From positions 926,001-990,000 of the forward strand of contig NZ_CP039740.1 in NCBI RefSeq assembly GCF_005153485.1: a DNA stretch of 64,000 nt. Direction: 5' to 3'. Below are positions 25,640-35,127 of the stretch, one piece after another. A program made the position numbers and the translations under genes. This DNA is from Pseudolabrys sp. FHR47 (GTDB taxonomy: Bacteria; Pseudomonadota; Alphaproteobacteria; Rhizobiales; Xanthobacteraceae). The first letter of the stretch is position 1. Each line of letters opens with the position of its first letter. Under the pieces are notes generated by a model. It was not told where the DNA came from and ran no database searches. It was given only the letters and a program-made list of their open reading frames with translations.

Positions 25640-25714
25640 ATCGCCCGCGAAAGCGGGCGATCCAGTAAACACAATCCTCTCGGTGGGGTATTGGATGCCC
25701 CGCTTTCGTGGGCG
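25640..25714. repeat. REP-like intergenic repeat, copy 2 (variant)
   Basis: The ATCGCCCGC palindrome (25640-25648/25653-25661) matches copy 1 at 586. The second palindrome differs (CCCGC-TTTC-GTGGG-like, about 25698-25713). It fills the space between the convergent cyclase and pfkB genes. Confidence 0.65.
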
Positions 25715-25724
25715 CTTTAGCGGG

Positions 25725-26669
25725 TTACCCGCCGATCTCCGTGATCTCCACCTTCGGCAACAGCCGCTTCACTTCGGCTTCGCGGCACAATTCGGTGCCG
25801 GGACTCATCACCGCGGCGGTGCCGGCGGCGACGGCGACGCGGAAGGCATCGTTCTCCGATTGCCCCTGCGCCAGCGCCCAGACCAGACCGCCAAGAAAGC
25901 TGTCGCCGGCGCCGACCGCGCTCACCACTTCTATCTTCATCGGCTGAGCCTTGAGCGCGCGATCCTTTGTCACCAGCATCGCGCCGTCGCCGCCGAGCGT
26001 GAGCGCGATCATGGCGACGCGGCCGTCGTCGATCAGCGTGCGGCAGGCGGTGACGCAGGCGGCGTCGCTGTCGAGCGTCTGGCCAGTGAACTCGCTGAGC
26101 TCGTTAAGGTTCGGCTTGATAATGTCGACGCCCTCGGCGATCGCTTCCTTCAGCGCATCGCCGGATGTATCGACCACGGTGCGGGCGCCGAGCTTGCGCG
26201 CTTCGCGATTGACGCGGGCAAAGAAATCGTCCGGCACACCGGGCGGAATGCTGCCGCTGGAAACGACGAAGGCAGGCTTGCCCTCGATCGCGGTCAGCCG
26301 GTCAAGGCACGCTTCCCATTCGGCGCGGTGCAGCCGCGAGCCAGGCAGCACGAAGCGATACTGCTCGCCGCTTGTCGTCTCGTAGGCGGTGAAATTCTCG
26401 CGCGTCTCGACATGCGACGGCGTTGCCACGCTGTTGATTCCTTCGCGGTCGAGCAGTTTTTGCAGCAATTTGCCGATGACGCCGCCGGCCGGGTAGATCG
26501 CGGTGACGTCGCCGCCGAGACGATAAGCGACGCGCGCAACATTGATGCCGCCACCGCCGGGGTCGCGCTTGGGCGACGAGCAGCGCATCTTTCGGGTCGG
26601 CTCGACGCGCTCGACGTCGACGAAAATGTCGACGGCGGGATTGATGGTGATCGTCACGATATTGGACAC
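25725..26669 (-). CDS. PfkB-family hexose-phosphate kinase (1-phosphofructokinase-like)
   Basis: 314 aa of the ribokinase fold. The N-terminal sugar-phosphate motif is INPAVDIFVDVE, the first signature is PGGGGINVARVAYRLGG and the second, with the catalytic Asp, is VVSAVGAGDSFLGGLVWAL. NELSEFTG and SSGSIPPG are also typical of the tagatose/fructose phosphate kinase group. Whether the substrate is fructose-1-phosphate or fructose-6-phosphate (Pfk-2 type) cannot be decided here; no PTS genes are nearby. Divergent from the TSUP permease gene. Confidence 0.85.
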   Translation of the reverse strand: MSNIVTITINPAVDIFVDVERVEPTRKMRCSSPKRDPGGGGINVARVAYRLGGDVTAIYPAGGVIGKLLQKLLDREGINSVATPSHVETRENFTAYETTSGEQYRFVLPGSRLHRAEWEACLDRLTAIEGKPAFVVSSGSIPPGVPDDFFARVNREARKLGARTVVDTSGDALKEAIAEGVDIIKPNLNELSEFTGQTLDSDAACVTACRTLIDDGRVAMIALTLGGDGAMLVTKDRALKAQPMKIEVVSAVGAGDSFLGGLVWALAQGQSENDAFRVAVAAGTAAVMSPGTELCREAEVKRLLPKVEITEIGG

Positions 26670-26901
26670 GAGGAGCGTTCCTGCGGTTGCGGCAACCAGA
26701 TCGTTGTGGGTAGCAAACGCCGAAGAGGTATTTTCGTTCGGTATATCGTGTTTGAAGAGAGCGAAAATTTCGTTACGCTTGTTGTCAAGATGATATTTCT
26801 CCCCTCGGATATTCTTGTTTTGTCAACGACAGCTTGTAATTGCTGTTCTCGTCCGCTGTGCTTAAAACGACAGGAGGCCATTGCGGCCTGACGGGACCTC
26901 G

Positions 26902-27729
26902 ATGATCGATCCGCTTTATTCGTTATCCGGCTTTGCTGTCGGTCTTCTGGTCGGCATGACGGGCGTTGGCGGCGGGTCGCTGATGACACCGCTGCTCATT
27001 CTGCTGTTCGGGATCCATCCGGCAACGGCAGTGGGCACCGATCTACTCTATGCCGCGGCGACGAAGACCGGCGGCAGTCTGGTGCATGGCTATGGGCGCA
27101 GCATCGACTGGCGCGTCGTGCGCCGGCTGGCGACGGGCAGCGTTCCAGCGACCTTCGTCACCATCGCGGCCTTGTCGCATCTCAACCTCGATGGCGCCGC
27201 GGCGAGCCATCTCATTACTTTCGTTCTCGGCTTTGCGCTGTTCCTCACGGCTTTCGTGCTGGTGTTCGGGCAGCCGATCGTCGGCTGGTACCGCAGCCGT
27301 GTCGTCATGCTCGACGAGCGGCGTACTGCAATATCCACCGTCGTCGTCGGCGCGATTCTGGGCGTGCTGGTATCGATATCGTCGGTTGGCGCGGGCGCGA
27401 TCGGCGTCGTCGCGCTGATGATGCTTTACCCGCAGTTGTCGATGGTGCGGACCATCGGCTCCGATATTGCGCATGCCGTGCCGCTGACGCTGATTGCGGG
27501 CGCCGGTCATTGGTGGATGGGCTCGGTCGACTGGCACATCATCACTTCGCTGCTGGCCGGTTCTCTGCCCGGCATTTTTGTCGGCAGCTATTTTGCGATC
27601 CGCATTCCCGAGCGCGCCTTGCGCCTCGTTCTGGCGACGACATTATTCATCGTCGCGAGCCGTATCGTCTACGACCACGCGACCGCAGCGTCTTCCATCT
27701 TCACGGCTCTAGGCAGCATCAGCCGATAA
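26902..27729 (+). CDS. TSUP-family anion permease (TauE/SafE)
   Basis: 275 aa from the ATG at 26902, with about eight hydrophobic helices and two related halves; GLLVGMTGVGGGSLMTPLLI is the family's first glycine-rich signature and LVSISSVGAGAIGVVALMMLYP the second. TSUP proteins move sulfite, sulfonates or related anions. An AGGAGG at 26872-26877 sits three bases before a TTG at 26881, which would add seven residues, so the start is uncertain. The upstream gap (26670-26880) is AT-rich and probably holds divergent promoters for this gene and pfkB. Confidence 0.85.
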   Translation: MIDPLYSLSGFAVGLLVGMTGVGGGSLMTPLLILLFGIHPATAVGTDLLYAAATKTGGSLVHGYGRSIDWRVVRRLATGSVPATFVTIAALSHLNLDGAAASHLITFVLGFALFLTAFVLVFGQPIVGWYRSRVVMLDERRTAISTVVVGAILGVLVSISSVGAGAIGVVALMMLYPQLSMVRTIGSDIAHAVPLTLIAGAGHWWMGSVDWHIITSLLAGSLPGIFVGSYFAIRIPERALRLVLATTLFIVASRIVYDHATAASSIFTALGSISR

Positions 27730-27741
27730 AACGCGGCCGGC

Positions 27742-28029
27742 TCAATCGAGTCGCGTCTGCGAACTCTGTTCGGCGTCGTAGATCGATACCTGGACCACTG
27801 GAAAGGCCTTCTTGATCGCCTGTCCGGCAGCGCGCGCATCGTCGAGCGACGCGAAGGTCGCCTTGGTCTGACGATCGACCTGGAGGCGATAGCGCGCCAT
27901 CGCCGGCTTTATCTGGCTTGCGCGGACCGCATCCGGTTCAGCCGCCTTGTCTTTCTTCGGCATGTTAATCGTGGCCATGCGAGATACGTCCTTCGCGGCC
28001 CGGAGCGGTTTCCGGACTTCTGCTTCCAT
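27742..28029 (-). CDS. Small conserved-looking protein of unknown function
   Basis: 95 aa, or 78 aa if the internal start MATINMPKKDKAAE (27978) is used; that one has an AAGGAC ribosome site ten bases before it. The body AMARYRLQVDRQTKATFASLDDARAAGQAIKKAFPVVQVSIYDAE looks like a compact alpha-beta domain. No signal peptide or membrane segment. Codon use fits the genome, and the reading frame ends just after the convergent TSUP gene. Function not recognised. Confidence 0.6.
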   Translation of the reverse strand: MEAEVRKPLRAAKDVSRMATINMPKKDKAAEPDAVRASQIKPAMARYRLQVDRQTKATFASLDDARAAGQAIKKAFPVVQVSIYDAEQSSQTRLD

Positions 28030-28235
28030 CGAGAGGCCCCTGTTATCGGGTATGGCCTCCCTGAGGATGATTCGATTGGGAAGCCGAGGTGAAGTCTGCG
28101 CTCAATCGGCGGTCCAAGGCAAGCGCCGCCCGCCCGGCTATCCAAAGGCGCATGTGCCAAAAAGAAACCGGCCGCGCTGTTAGCCAGGCGCGGCCGGTTG
28201 TGTCGATCGATGCCGATTCCTTACGAGGAAAGGGA

Positions 28236-29120
28236 TCAGTTTTCCTTGATGGTCTTGATCACGCTCGACATCGGGCGGGCATCTTCCATGCCGCCGCCGA
28301 TTTCCTTCATGACCATGTCGACATATTCCTTCTTCGGCTCGATCGGCGTCTTGCCGGTGATCTGCACGACCTTGTAGCCGCCGTCCTTGAGACGCTTGAG
28401 CAGTTCCGGCGTCGCCGCGGCCGTCGCCGGCTGGAAGTCATGCATCAGGATGATGCCTTTGCCCGTCTTCTCGAGCTTCTTCATCACATTGGCGACGACT
28501 TGCTCGGGCTTGCGCGTTCTGAAGTCGAACGAGTCGAGGTCAGTCGAGAACATGCCGACATTGCGGTCGGCGAGGTACTTCATCATTTCCGGCGGATGAC
28601 GCAGCGCCGGGAAGCGGAAGAACGGCGGCACCGGCTTGTTGCCGAGCGCGATGCTGACGGCGGCGAGGCCCTTCTCGAACTCCGCGACCGCTTCTTCCTG
28701 CGTCAGGCGCGACAGGTCCTTGTGCGACCAGGTGTGCGAGCCGATGGTGTGTCCTTCGGCGGCAACGCGCTTGAGAATTTCCGGATGCCAGCCAGCATGC
28801 TTGCCGATGGCAAAGAACAGCGCCTTGGTGCACTGGTCGGCGAGCGCTTTCAGCACCGCCGGCGTGTGGCCCGGCCACGGGCCGTCGTCGAAGGTGAGCA
28901 CGACTTCCTTGTCGCGCAGGAAGTCATAAGCCTTGAAGTGCTCGAAACCGAAACCCGGCGCGCCCGTGGTGTCGATCTCGACGACGCGGGTGACGCCCAG
29001 CGCATTCGGGTTGTCGCATTTCGCCGCCGTGGCGGCCGGCGCTGGGGCGTTCTGGGCCCAGGCCGCCGTGCCCGCGGCGGACAGTGAGGCGGCGACAAGA
29101 AGGGCCAAAGCGGTACGCAT
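28236..29120 (-). CDS. Secreted polysaccharide deacetylase (NodB homology)
   Basis: 294 aa with signal peptide MRTALALLVAASLSAAGTAAWA. The NodB-type carbohydrate esterase 4 motifs are complete: motif 1 VLTFDDGPWPGHT with the catalytic and metal Asp, motif 2 SHTWSHKDLS with two metal His, motif 3 FFRFPALRHP, and a later ILMHDF with the catalytic His. The enzyme should remove N-acetyl groups from peptidoglycan or another glycan in the periplasm. The ATG at 29120 is preferred: GGAG lies six bases before it and it begins the signal peptide, although the frame is open upstream. Confidence 0.9.
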   Translation of the reverse strand: MRTALALLVAASLSAAGTAAWAQNAPAPAATAAKCDNPNALGVTRVVEIDTTGAPGFGFEHFKAYDFLRDKEVVLTFDDGPWPGHTPAVLKALADQCTKALFFAIGKHAGWHPEILKRVAAEGHTIGSHTWSHKDLSRLTQEEAVAEFEKGLAAVSIALGNKPVPPFFRFPALRHPPEMMKYLADRNVGMFSTDLDSFDFRTRKPEQVVANVMKKLEKTGKGIILMHDFQPATAAATPELLKRLKDGGYKVVQITGKTPIEPKKEYVDMVMKEIGGGMEDARPMSSVIKTIKEN

Positions 29121-29379
29121 AGACAGCTCCATAGGGAGAGAAACTTTAAACTGATGCCGAACGGCATTCATTGCGACTTTAACCTTTTGAGTCAACGCAA
29201 CTGCCGAAAACACGCGATTTTTGCGCCATACGAACGGGATATGGTTAACGGCGCCGCTATCCACCGCGATCATTGCGGGACGCGGCGATCCGCCTTATGT
29301 AAATTTGGTGCCTCGGATGGCCTTGTTCCAGATGCCAATCGGCGTCGCGATGTCGAATGGTGTTCCGATAGGGGGCTGG

Positions 29380-29538
29380 ATGCCGGTTTCAGCGCAAACC
29401 TCGACGATCCCCTGGCCTGCGCTGGTTCTTTCGCTGGCCGGAGGCATTCTTGTCGCCGCCACCATTGGTCTGTGGGCCTATTTTGGCAGCACCGTTTTCT
29501 TCGAAATGGTGCGCAATGGACTGGCGGCGTGTTTTTGA
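29380..29538 (+). CDS. Small single-helix membrane protein
   Basis: 52 aa with one transmembrane helix (ALVLSLAGGILVAATIGLWA) and a short end YFGSTVFFEMVRNGLAACF. A GGGGG ribosome site precedes the ATG; in-frame ATGs at 29350 and 29317 would lengthen it. I have the impression that similar short proteins sit beside sco genes in Bradyrhizobium-like genomes, but could not check. Placed 34 nt upstream of the SCO1 gene, so probably co-transcribed. Confidence 0.6.
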   Translation: MPVSAQTSTIPWPALVLSLAGGILVAATIGLWAYFGSTVFFEMVRNGLAACF

Positions 29539-29572
29539 GCGTCGAGTCCCCTTCTGACGGAATGCCCTGCCG

Positions 29573-30175
29573 ATGACGACCTCCCGCTCCACTCACCTGC
29601 TGCTGGTTCTGGCCGCTTTTCTCACCGGCCTCGGCCTGTTCCTCGGCGCGCTTTGGTACGCGACCGGCAATTTCGGCAACAACGCGGTTTCGAGTGCATC
29701 GGCTGTCGGGGGCCCGTTCAAGCTGGTCAACCAGAACGGCCAGCCGATCACCGATGAGGATTTCAAGGGCAAGCCGCTTCTCATATTCTTCGGCTTCACG
29801 CATTGTCCTGACGTTTGCCCGACCACTTTGTTCGAGGTGTCGGAGATGTTCCGCGCGCTCGGCAAGGACGCCGATCGCGTCAACGCGCTGTTCATCTCGG
29901 TCGATCCCGAGCGCGACACGCCGGCGTTGATGAAGGACTATCTGTCGAGTTTCGATCCGCACCTGATGGCGGCGACCGGCGATCGCGCGGCTGTCGATGT
30001 CGCGATCAAGGCTTATCGTGTCTACGCCAAGAAGATCCCGACCAAGGGTGACGACTACACGATGGACCACACCGCCATCGTCTATCTGATGGACAAGCAG
30101 GGCCGCTTCGTTGCGCCGTTCAATCTCAAGCGCTCGCCCGCCGAGGCGGCCGCCGATCTGCGGAAGTTCCTGTAG
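29573..30175 (+). CDS. SCO1/SenC copper chaperone
   Basis: 200 aa: an N-terminal membrane anchor (LLLVLAAFLTGLGLFLGALW) and a thioredoxin-like domain. Copper ligands are the two Cys in FTHCPDVCPTT and the His in TMDHTAIVYL. SCO proteins deliver copper to the CuA centre of cytochrome c oxidase. TlpA, which in Bradyrhizobium reduces ScoI and CoxB, is encoded at 39384. The 3' end overlaps the convergent glycosyltransferase gene by 50 nt. Confidence 0.92.
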   Translation: MTTSRSTHLLLVLAAFLTGLGLFLGALWYATGNFGNNAVSSASAVGGPFKLVNQNGQPITDEDFKGKPLLIFFGFTHCPDVCPTTLFEVSEMFRALGKDADRVNALFISVDPERDTPALMKDYLSSFDPHLMAATGDRAAVDVAIKAYRVYAKKIPTKGDDYTMDHTAIVYLMDKQGRFVAPFNLKRSPAEAAADLRKFL

Positions 30176-32201
30176 CGACCGCGTTGATCGTCGGCAGGCG
30201 TCCGCTGTCCTTGGCCAGCCTGAGATCGCTGTCGAGGTCGGCAAGCGCTTTGCTCAGACGCACAGCGCGCCGTGACGAACGCGCCAGGCCGTGTTCGGTC
30301 TTCTCCCAGGCGAACGGCGTGGTGAACAACTGATAGAGCGCGCGCCAGGCTGCGACCGACAGAAGCACCCAGTGCAGCGGCGTCAGCGCAAGAACCCAGG
30401 CCGACGACCGCAGGCCGCGGCGCGAAAGCCCCAGCCATCCAATGGCGGCCGAACTGAGATAACCGAACACGGCCGTGGCACCGTAGAGCGGGAACAGAAC
30501 GGTCGAGACATGATCGCCATTCGAGGTGTCGGCGCTTTGGAACGCCCCACTGATCAGCGCTACCACGAAGAGCGGATGGACAAGCGCCCCCAGCACATTG
30601 CCGCCGACCATGAGATGAAAGGCGGCGAAGCCCGCCGGACCCAGCTGCCGTAACAACGCCACGGGTTCGCGCATATGGACCAGCCAGGTCTGCATCCAGC
30701 CTTTGAACCAGCGGGTGCGCTGGCGCAGCCAGGCTCCGATACGCGCCGGCGCTTCTTCGTAGGTGGTGGAGCGGATCATGCCGGTGCGATAACCGAATCG
30801 CGCCAGCCGCATGCCGAGATCGGCATCCTCGGTGACATTGAACGGATCCCAGGCGCCGGCCTTGCGCAGGGTCTCGGTGTGGAAATGATTGGATGAGCCG
30901 CCGAGCGGTAGCGGCAGGCCCAGCGCCGCAAGGCCCGGCATGAAGACGTCGAACTGGCCGGTATATTCGGCGGTGTAGTAGCCGGTGAGCCAGCTGTCGT
31001 CGGTGTTGTCGATGCACAGCCGTGCCTGCACACAGGCGAGATCGGCGGGGCCGGCGAGAAAGGCTTGCAGCGCGCGGCGTAGTTGGCCGGGGTCAGGCCG
31101 GTCCTCGGCGTCGTAGATCACCGTATAAGTACCGCGCGCGAAAGGCAGCGCGACATTGAGTGCTTTGGGCTTGGTGCGCGGGCCTTGCGGCGGCACCGGA
31201 ATGACGGTGATCGGGAATTTGGTTCGGGTCGCGGCGAGCGCGGCGCGGGTGTCGCGGTCGTCGGCTTCCACCGCGATGATGATGTCCAGTTTTTCTGGCG
31301 GGTAGTCGAGCCGTTCGATGGCCGCGAGCAGACCGGCGACAGACCTAGCCTCGCGATAGAGCGCGGCAACGACGGTGTAGACCGGCAAGGCGCTGTCCGG
31401 CAGCAGCCGATCGGGCGGCGGCGGACGTTCGCCGACGAAAGCGCCCGTCAGGCGCAGGCCGAGCCACGCCAGAAACGCGGCCGACAGCAGCAGTTCAATA
31501 GTCATCTGGGTGAGTGCGGGGGCCGCGACCGCCGCCCCCGTCAGGAGCGCCGCCATTGTGGTGAGCACGGCGAGGCCGTTCCGGCCAAAGTGGCCCTTGG
31601 CCGCCAGCGCTGGCCAGCGCGCGGCAAGATTGCTGGTCGCCGCTGAGACTAGGGCAGGACCGCCGACTCGCACGACAAATCGGTTCATCCGCTCGGACGT
31701 GGTGAGCCGCAGACGTGCCGCGTAGGCCGGATCGCGGCGGATCAGCCGGATCAGACCGCGCGCGGCGAGACCGCGAGGCGCGACGACAACGAACGGCGCG
31801 CCACTTTCATCGGTCAGCGACAGCAAACCGCCGGCCGCCTTCGCGACAAGTGTCCTGTCGTCGAGCGGGCTATCGGCGCGGATCTTGTCGTCGAGCGGTT
31901 CGAAATCGATGCCCAGGTCGGACGCCAGCGCCCGCACATAGCTTTCCTCTTCCATGGCGCGGGCGGTGATGAGGGTGCGGTCGGCGCCGATGCCCAGGCG
32001 GTCAGCGCGCAGCGCCGCCCAGGCCAGCGTCGCGGCCGGGAGCAGTCGGCGGACGCAATCGAGTTCGGGATGATCGCCGGTATAGCCTGCATGAGCAGAG
32101 GGCAGGCCACCCGGAAAGGCGGTCAGAGGCTCCCGGCCGGGCGTTCTGGCGCGCGCCGCCCTTGAGCGCCCTGGCGCTCGTTCCCCTGGGTCAAGCCTCA
32201 T
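30126..32201 (-). CDS. Large membrane glycosyltransferase, family 2, with N-terminal regulatory domain
   Basis: 691 aa. Residues about 60-170 look like a GspE/MshEN-type N-terminal domain (LITARAMEEESYVRALASDLG). A pair of hydrophobic helices near 220-265 precedes a processive GT2 domain: PVYTVVAALYREARSVAGLL, VYDAEDRPDPGQLRRAL, NVTEDADLGMRLARFGY and RQRTRWFKGWMQTW (the QxxRW motif). Several helices follow. It probably polymerises and exports a polysaccharide, in the manner of cellulose synthase-like enzymes. The ATG at 32201 follows a GGGGG ribosome site and is preferred over the longer frame. Confidence 0.85.
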   Translation of the reverse strand: MRLDPGERAPGRSRAARARTPGREPLTAFPGGLPSAHAGYTGDHPELDCVRRLLPAATLAWAALRADRLGIGADRTLITARAMEEESYVRALASDLGIDFEPLDDKIRADSPLDDRTLVAKAAGGLLSLTDESGAPFVVVAPRGLAARGLIRLIRRDPAYAARLRLTTSERMNRFVVRVGGPALVSAATSNLAARWPALAAKGHFGRNGLAVLTTMAALLTGAAVAAPALTQMTIELLLSAAFLAWLGLRLTGAFVGERPPPPDRLLPDSALPVYTVVAALYREARSVAGLLAAIERLDYPPEKLDIIIAVEADDRDTRAALAATRTKFPITVIPVPPQGPRTKPKALNVALPFARGTYTVIYDAEDRPDPGQLRRALQAFLAGPADLACVQARLCIDNTDDSWLTGYYTAEYTGQFDVFMPGLAALGLPLPLGGSSNHFHTETLRKAGAWDPFNVTEDADLGMRLARFGYRTGMIRSTTYEEAPARIGAWLRQRTRWFKGWMQTWLVHMREPVALLRQLGPAGFAAFHLMVGGNVLGALVHPLFVVALISGAFQSADTSNGDHVSTVLFPLYGATAVFGYLSSAAIGWLGLSRRGLRSSAWVLALTPLHWVLLSVAAWRALYQLFTTPFAWEKTEHGLARSSRRAVRLSKALADLDSDLRLAKDSGRLPTINAVATGTSADRRPPRRASA

Positions 32202-32318
32202 TGCCGTCCCCCGATCAGCCCTGCACGCTGCGCTCGGAATTACCACAAATACAACTTAATGGCGAGAATGGATGTGCCCAGCGCCCCACGCCTCTGGCCC
32301 GGGCCCGGGGAGGGTGGT

Positions 32319-32525
32319 ATGAGGCCGGCCATGTCCGATTTTCTCTCCCATTTCGCCGTTCCCGCCGCGATCCTCGCCGTCGGCGTCGTGCTGGTGCTCG
32401 GCCTCATCAATATGATGCGGGGCGGTTCCCCGAACCGCTCCCAGAAGCTGATGCGGCTGCGCGTCCTCCTGCAATTCGTTGCCATCGTTGTCATCATGGC
32501 CACGATCTGGGTGATGCGCGGCTAA
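32319..32525 (+). CDS. HIG1-like twin transmembrane protein
   Basis: 68 aa with two hydrophobic helices (PAAILAVGVVLVLGLINMM and LLQFVAIVVIMATIWVM) joined by a basic loop with NRSQKLMRLRVLLQ, the HIG1-domain signature. In mitochondria and some alphaproteobacteria, HIG1 proteins associate with respiratory complexes. GGGAGG precedes the ATG at 32319; MSDFLS at 32331 is the alternative start. Probably first gene of a run with the cobalamin adenosyltransferase. Confidence 0.78.
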   Translation: MRPAMSDFLSHFAVPAAILAVGVVLVLGLINMMRGGSPNRSQKLMRLRVLLQFVAIVVIMATIWVMRG

Positions 32526-32593
32526 GACGCGCTGCGCTGGTTCTATCGTCGCGATGTGAACCGGCCGCCCCTATTGCGCTTGAGAGGGTTTGA

Positions 32594-33166
32594 ATGGTCG
32601 TCCTGAACCGCATCTACACCCGCACCGGCGACGACGGCACCACCGCACTCGGCTCCGGCGACCGGCGCAAAAAATACGATTTGCGAGTGGAGGCTTACGG
32701 CACCCTGGACGAGGTCAATTCCGTCATCGGGCTGGTCCGGCTGCACACCGCCGCCGATCAGGCTCTGGATGCCGCGCTGGGACACATTCAGAACGACTTG
32801 TTCGATGTTGAAGCCGATCTGTGCCTCGCCGAGAAAGGGCCGGGCGGCGCGCGGCTGACCGTCACCGATGCGCAGGTGGAATGGCTCGAGCGCGAAATCG
32901 ACCGGCTCAACGCGGATCTGGCGCCGCTCAAATCCTTCATCCTGCCCGGCGGCAGCGCGGCTTCGGCTTACCTGCACCTCGCGCGCACCGTGTGTCGGCG
33001 CGCCGAACGCATCATGGTCAGGCTTCGCGACACCGACCGGGACGGGGTCTCGGAACCGTCGCTGAAATACGTCAACCGGCTGTCGGATTATCTGTTCGTC
33101 GCCGGCCGCTATGCCAACGACAAGGGCGCCAGCGATGTGCTGTGGGCGCCGGGGAAGAACCGCTGA
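32594..33166 (+). CDS. Cob(I)alamin adenosyltransferase, PduO type
   Basis: 190 aa. Motifs of the PduO-type trimeric enzyme: IYTRTGDDGTTALGSG (ATP binding), VEAYGTLDEVNSVIGL, SFILPGGSAASAYLHLART, VCRRAER and YVNRLSDYLFVAGRY. It transfers adenosyl from ATP to cob(I)alamin, giving coenzyme B12 for enzymes such as methylmalonyl-CoA mutase. It sits just upstream of etfBA and a hydroxyacyl-CoA dehydrogenase, consistent with acyl-CoA metabolism. Confidence 0.94.
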   Translation: MVVLNRIYTRTGDDGTTALGSGDRRKKYDLRVEAYGTLDEVNSVIGLVRLHTAADQALDAALGHIQNDLFDVEADLCLAEKGPGGARLTVTDAQVEWLEREIDRLNADLAPLKSFILPGGSAASAYLHLARTVCRRAERIMVRLRDTDRDGVSEPSLKYVNRLSDYLFVAGRYANDKGASDVLWAPGKNR

Positions 33167-33264
33167 CCTGCCATTGCGCCGCAGCACAGGCGTTGACAGG
33201 CCAATACTGCGGCCATTAGCTAGCGCCCGCATTTCATGAGATGGCCCCGACCGGGAAAGACATT

Positions 33265-34014
33265 ATGAAAATTCTGGTGCCCGTAAAACGGGTTGTCGAC
33301 TACAACGTCAAAATTCGCGTCAAGGCGGACGGCTCGGGTGTCGAGCTCGCCAACATCAAGATGTCGATGAATCCCTTCGACGAAATTGCCGTCGAGGAAG
33401 CGATCCGGCTCAAGGAAGCCGGCAAGGCCACCGAAATCGTCGTCGTGTCGATCGGGCCGCAGCAAGCCTCCGAAACCATCCGCACCGCGCTGGCCATGGG
33501 CGCCGATCGCGGCATCCTCGTGAAAGCTGACGGTGTCGTCGAGCCGCTCAGCGTCGCCAAGATCCTCAAGGGCATTGTCGCGGCCGAACAGCCGGGCCTT
33601 GTCATCATGGGCAAGCAGGCGATCGACGACGATAGCAACCAGACCGGCCAGATGCTCGCCGCCTTGCTCGGCTGGGCGCAGGGCACTTTCGCCTCCAAGC
33701 TCGCTATCGACGGCGACAGCGTGAGCGTGACGCGTGAAGTCGACGGCGGCCTGCAGACCGTGAAGCTCAAGGGTCCGGCCATTGTGACTACCGATCTGCG
33801 CCTCAACGAGCCGCGCTACGCGTCGCTGCCGAACATCATGAAGGCGAAGAAGAAGCCGATCGATGAAAAGACCGCCGCCGATTACGGCGTCGATACGAAG
33901 CCGCGCCTCGAAATCATCAAGACCACTGAGCCGTCGGGCCGCAAGGCCGGCGTCAAGGTCGGCTCGGTCGCCGAACTCGTCTCCAAGCTCAAGAACGAAG
34001 CGGGAGTAATCTGA
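33265..34014 (+). CDS. etfB: Electron transfer flavoprotein, beta subunit
   Basis: 249 aa starting [20 protein letters not shown], as in other EtfB proteins; this ATG follows GGGAAAG and is favoured over an upstream in-frame ATG at 33241. The signature [20 protein letters not shown] and the AMP-binding region [20 protein letters not shown] are present. With EtfA it carries electrons from acyl-CoA dehydrogenases to ETF-ubiquinone oxidoreductase. The gap to etfA is two bases. Confidence 0.96.
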   Translation: MKILVPVKRVVDYNVKIRVKADGSGVELANIKMSMNPFDEIAVEEAIRLKEAGKATEIVVVSIGPQQASETIRTALAMGADRGILVKADGVVEPLSVAKILKGIVAAEQPGLVIMGKQAIDDDSNQTGQMLAALLGWAQGTFASKLAIDGDSVSVTREVDGGLQTVKLKGPAIVTTDLRLNEPRYASLPNIMKAKKKPIDEKTAADYGVDTKPRLEIIKTTEPSGRKAGVKVGSVAELVSKLKNEAGVI

Positions 34015-34016
34015 TC

Positions 34017-34961
34017 ATGACGACGCTTCTTCTCGCCGAGCACGACAACAAGTCGCTCAAGGACGCCACCCACAAGGCGTTGACCGCGGCCAAGCAACTC
34101 GGCGGCGACGTCCATGTCCTCGTTGCCGGCAAAGACGCCAAGGCCGCGGCCGATGCCGCCGCCAAGCTTGACGGCGTCGCCAAAGTGCTGCTCGCCGATG
34201 CCCCGGCTTACGAGCATCAGCTCGCCGAGCCGCTGGCCGCGCTGATCGTCTCGCTTGCCGGTTCCTACGATGCGCTGGTGGCGCCGGCGACCACGTCGGG
34301 CAAGAACGTGATGCCGCGCGTTGCGGCATTGCTCGACGTCATGCAGATCTCGGAAATTACCAAGGTGGTCGCGCCCGACACATTCGAGCGTCCGATCTAT
34401 GCCGGCAACGCCATCCAGACGGTGAGGTCGCTGGACGCCAAGAAGGTCATCACGGTGCGGACCTCGACCTTCCAGGCGGCGGGTGAGGGCGGCTCGGCTT
34501 CGGTCGAGAACGCGGCCGCGGCCGCCGATCCGGCGGTATCGTCTTTCGTCGGCGAGGAACTGTCGAAGTCCGATCGTCCCGAACTGACCTCGGCCAAGAT
34601 CATCATCTCCGGTGGCCGCGCGATGCAGAACCGCGAAAACTTCACCAAGTACATCGAGCCGGTGGCCGACAAACTCGGCGCGGCGATGGGCGCCTCGCGC
34701 GCCGCCGTCGACGCCGGCTATGCGCCGAACGATTGGCAGGTCGGTCAGACCGGCAAGGTCGTGGCGCCGGAACTCTACATTGCCGTTGGTATCTCGGGCG
34801 CGATCCAGCATCTCGCCGGTATGAAGGACTCCAAGGTCATCGTCGCCATCAACAAGGATGAAGAAGCGCCGATCTTTCAGGTTGCTGATTACGGCCTGGT
34901 CGCGGACCTCTATACCGCACTGCCGGAATTGGCGGAGGAACTGGGTAAAGCCGGACGTTGA
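34017..34961 (+). CDS. etfA: Electron transfer flavoprotein, alpha subunit
   Basis: 314 aa. The C-terminal FAD-binding signature is complete: [40 protein letters not shown] and [15 protein letters not shown]. The N-terminal half is the alpha-beta domain that docks on EtfB. Same operon as etfB, and followed after 166 nt by the hydroxybutyryl-CoA dehydrogenase gene. Confidence 0.97.
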   Translation: MTTLLLAEHDNKSLKDATHKALTAAKQLGGDVHVLVAGKDAKAAADAAAKLDGVAKVLLADAPAYEHQLAEPLAALIVSLAGSYDALVAPATTSGKNVMPRVAALLDVMQISEITKVVAPDTFERPIYAGNAIQTVRSLDAKKVITVRTSTFQAAGEGGSASVENAAAAADPAVSSFVGEELSKSDRPELTSAKIIISGGRAMQNRENFTKYIEPVADKLGAAMGASRAAVDAGYAPNDWQVGQTGKVVAPELYIAVGISGAIQHLAGMKDSKVIVAINKDEEAPIFQVADYGLVADLYTALPELAEELGKAGR

Positions 34962-35127
34962 TCGGCCGGCGCTGATGTTTTCGGATTGCGTGTTCAACAC
35001 CGGTTCATGATGGCCATGGTCCCTTCAGGCTGTGGCGACTTGTTCCGGTGGCGCAGCGCCGCGGTTCGGCGTAAATACGGGGCGGATGGGGCTGCCCCGC
35101 AAGGGACAAGAACAAATCGGATCAGAA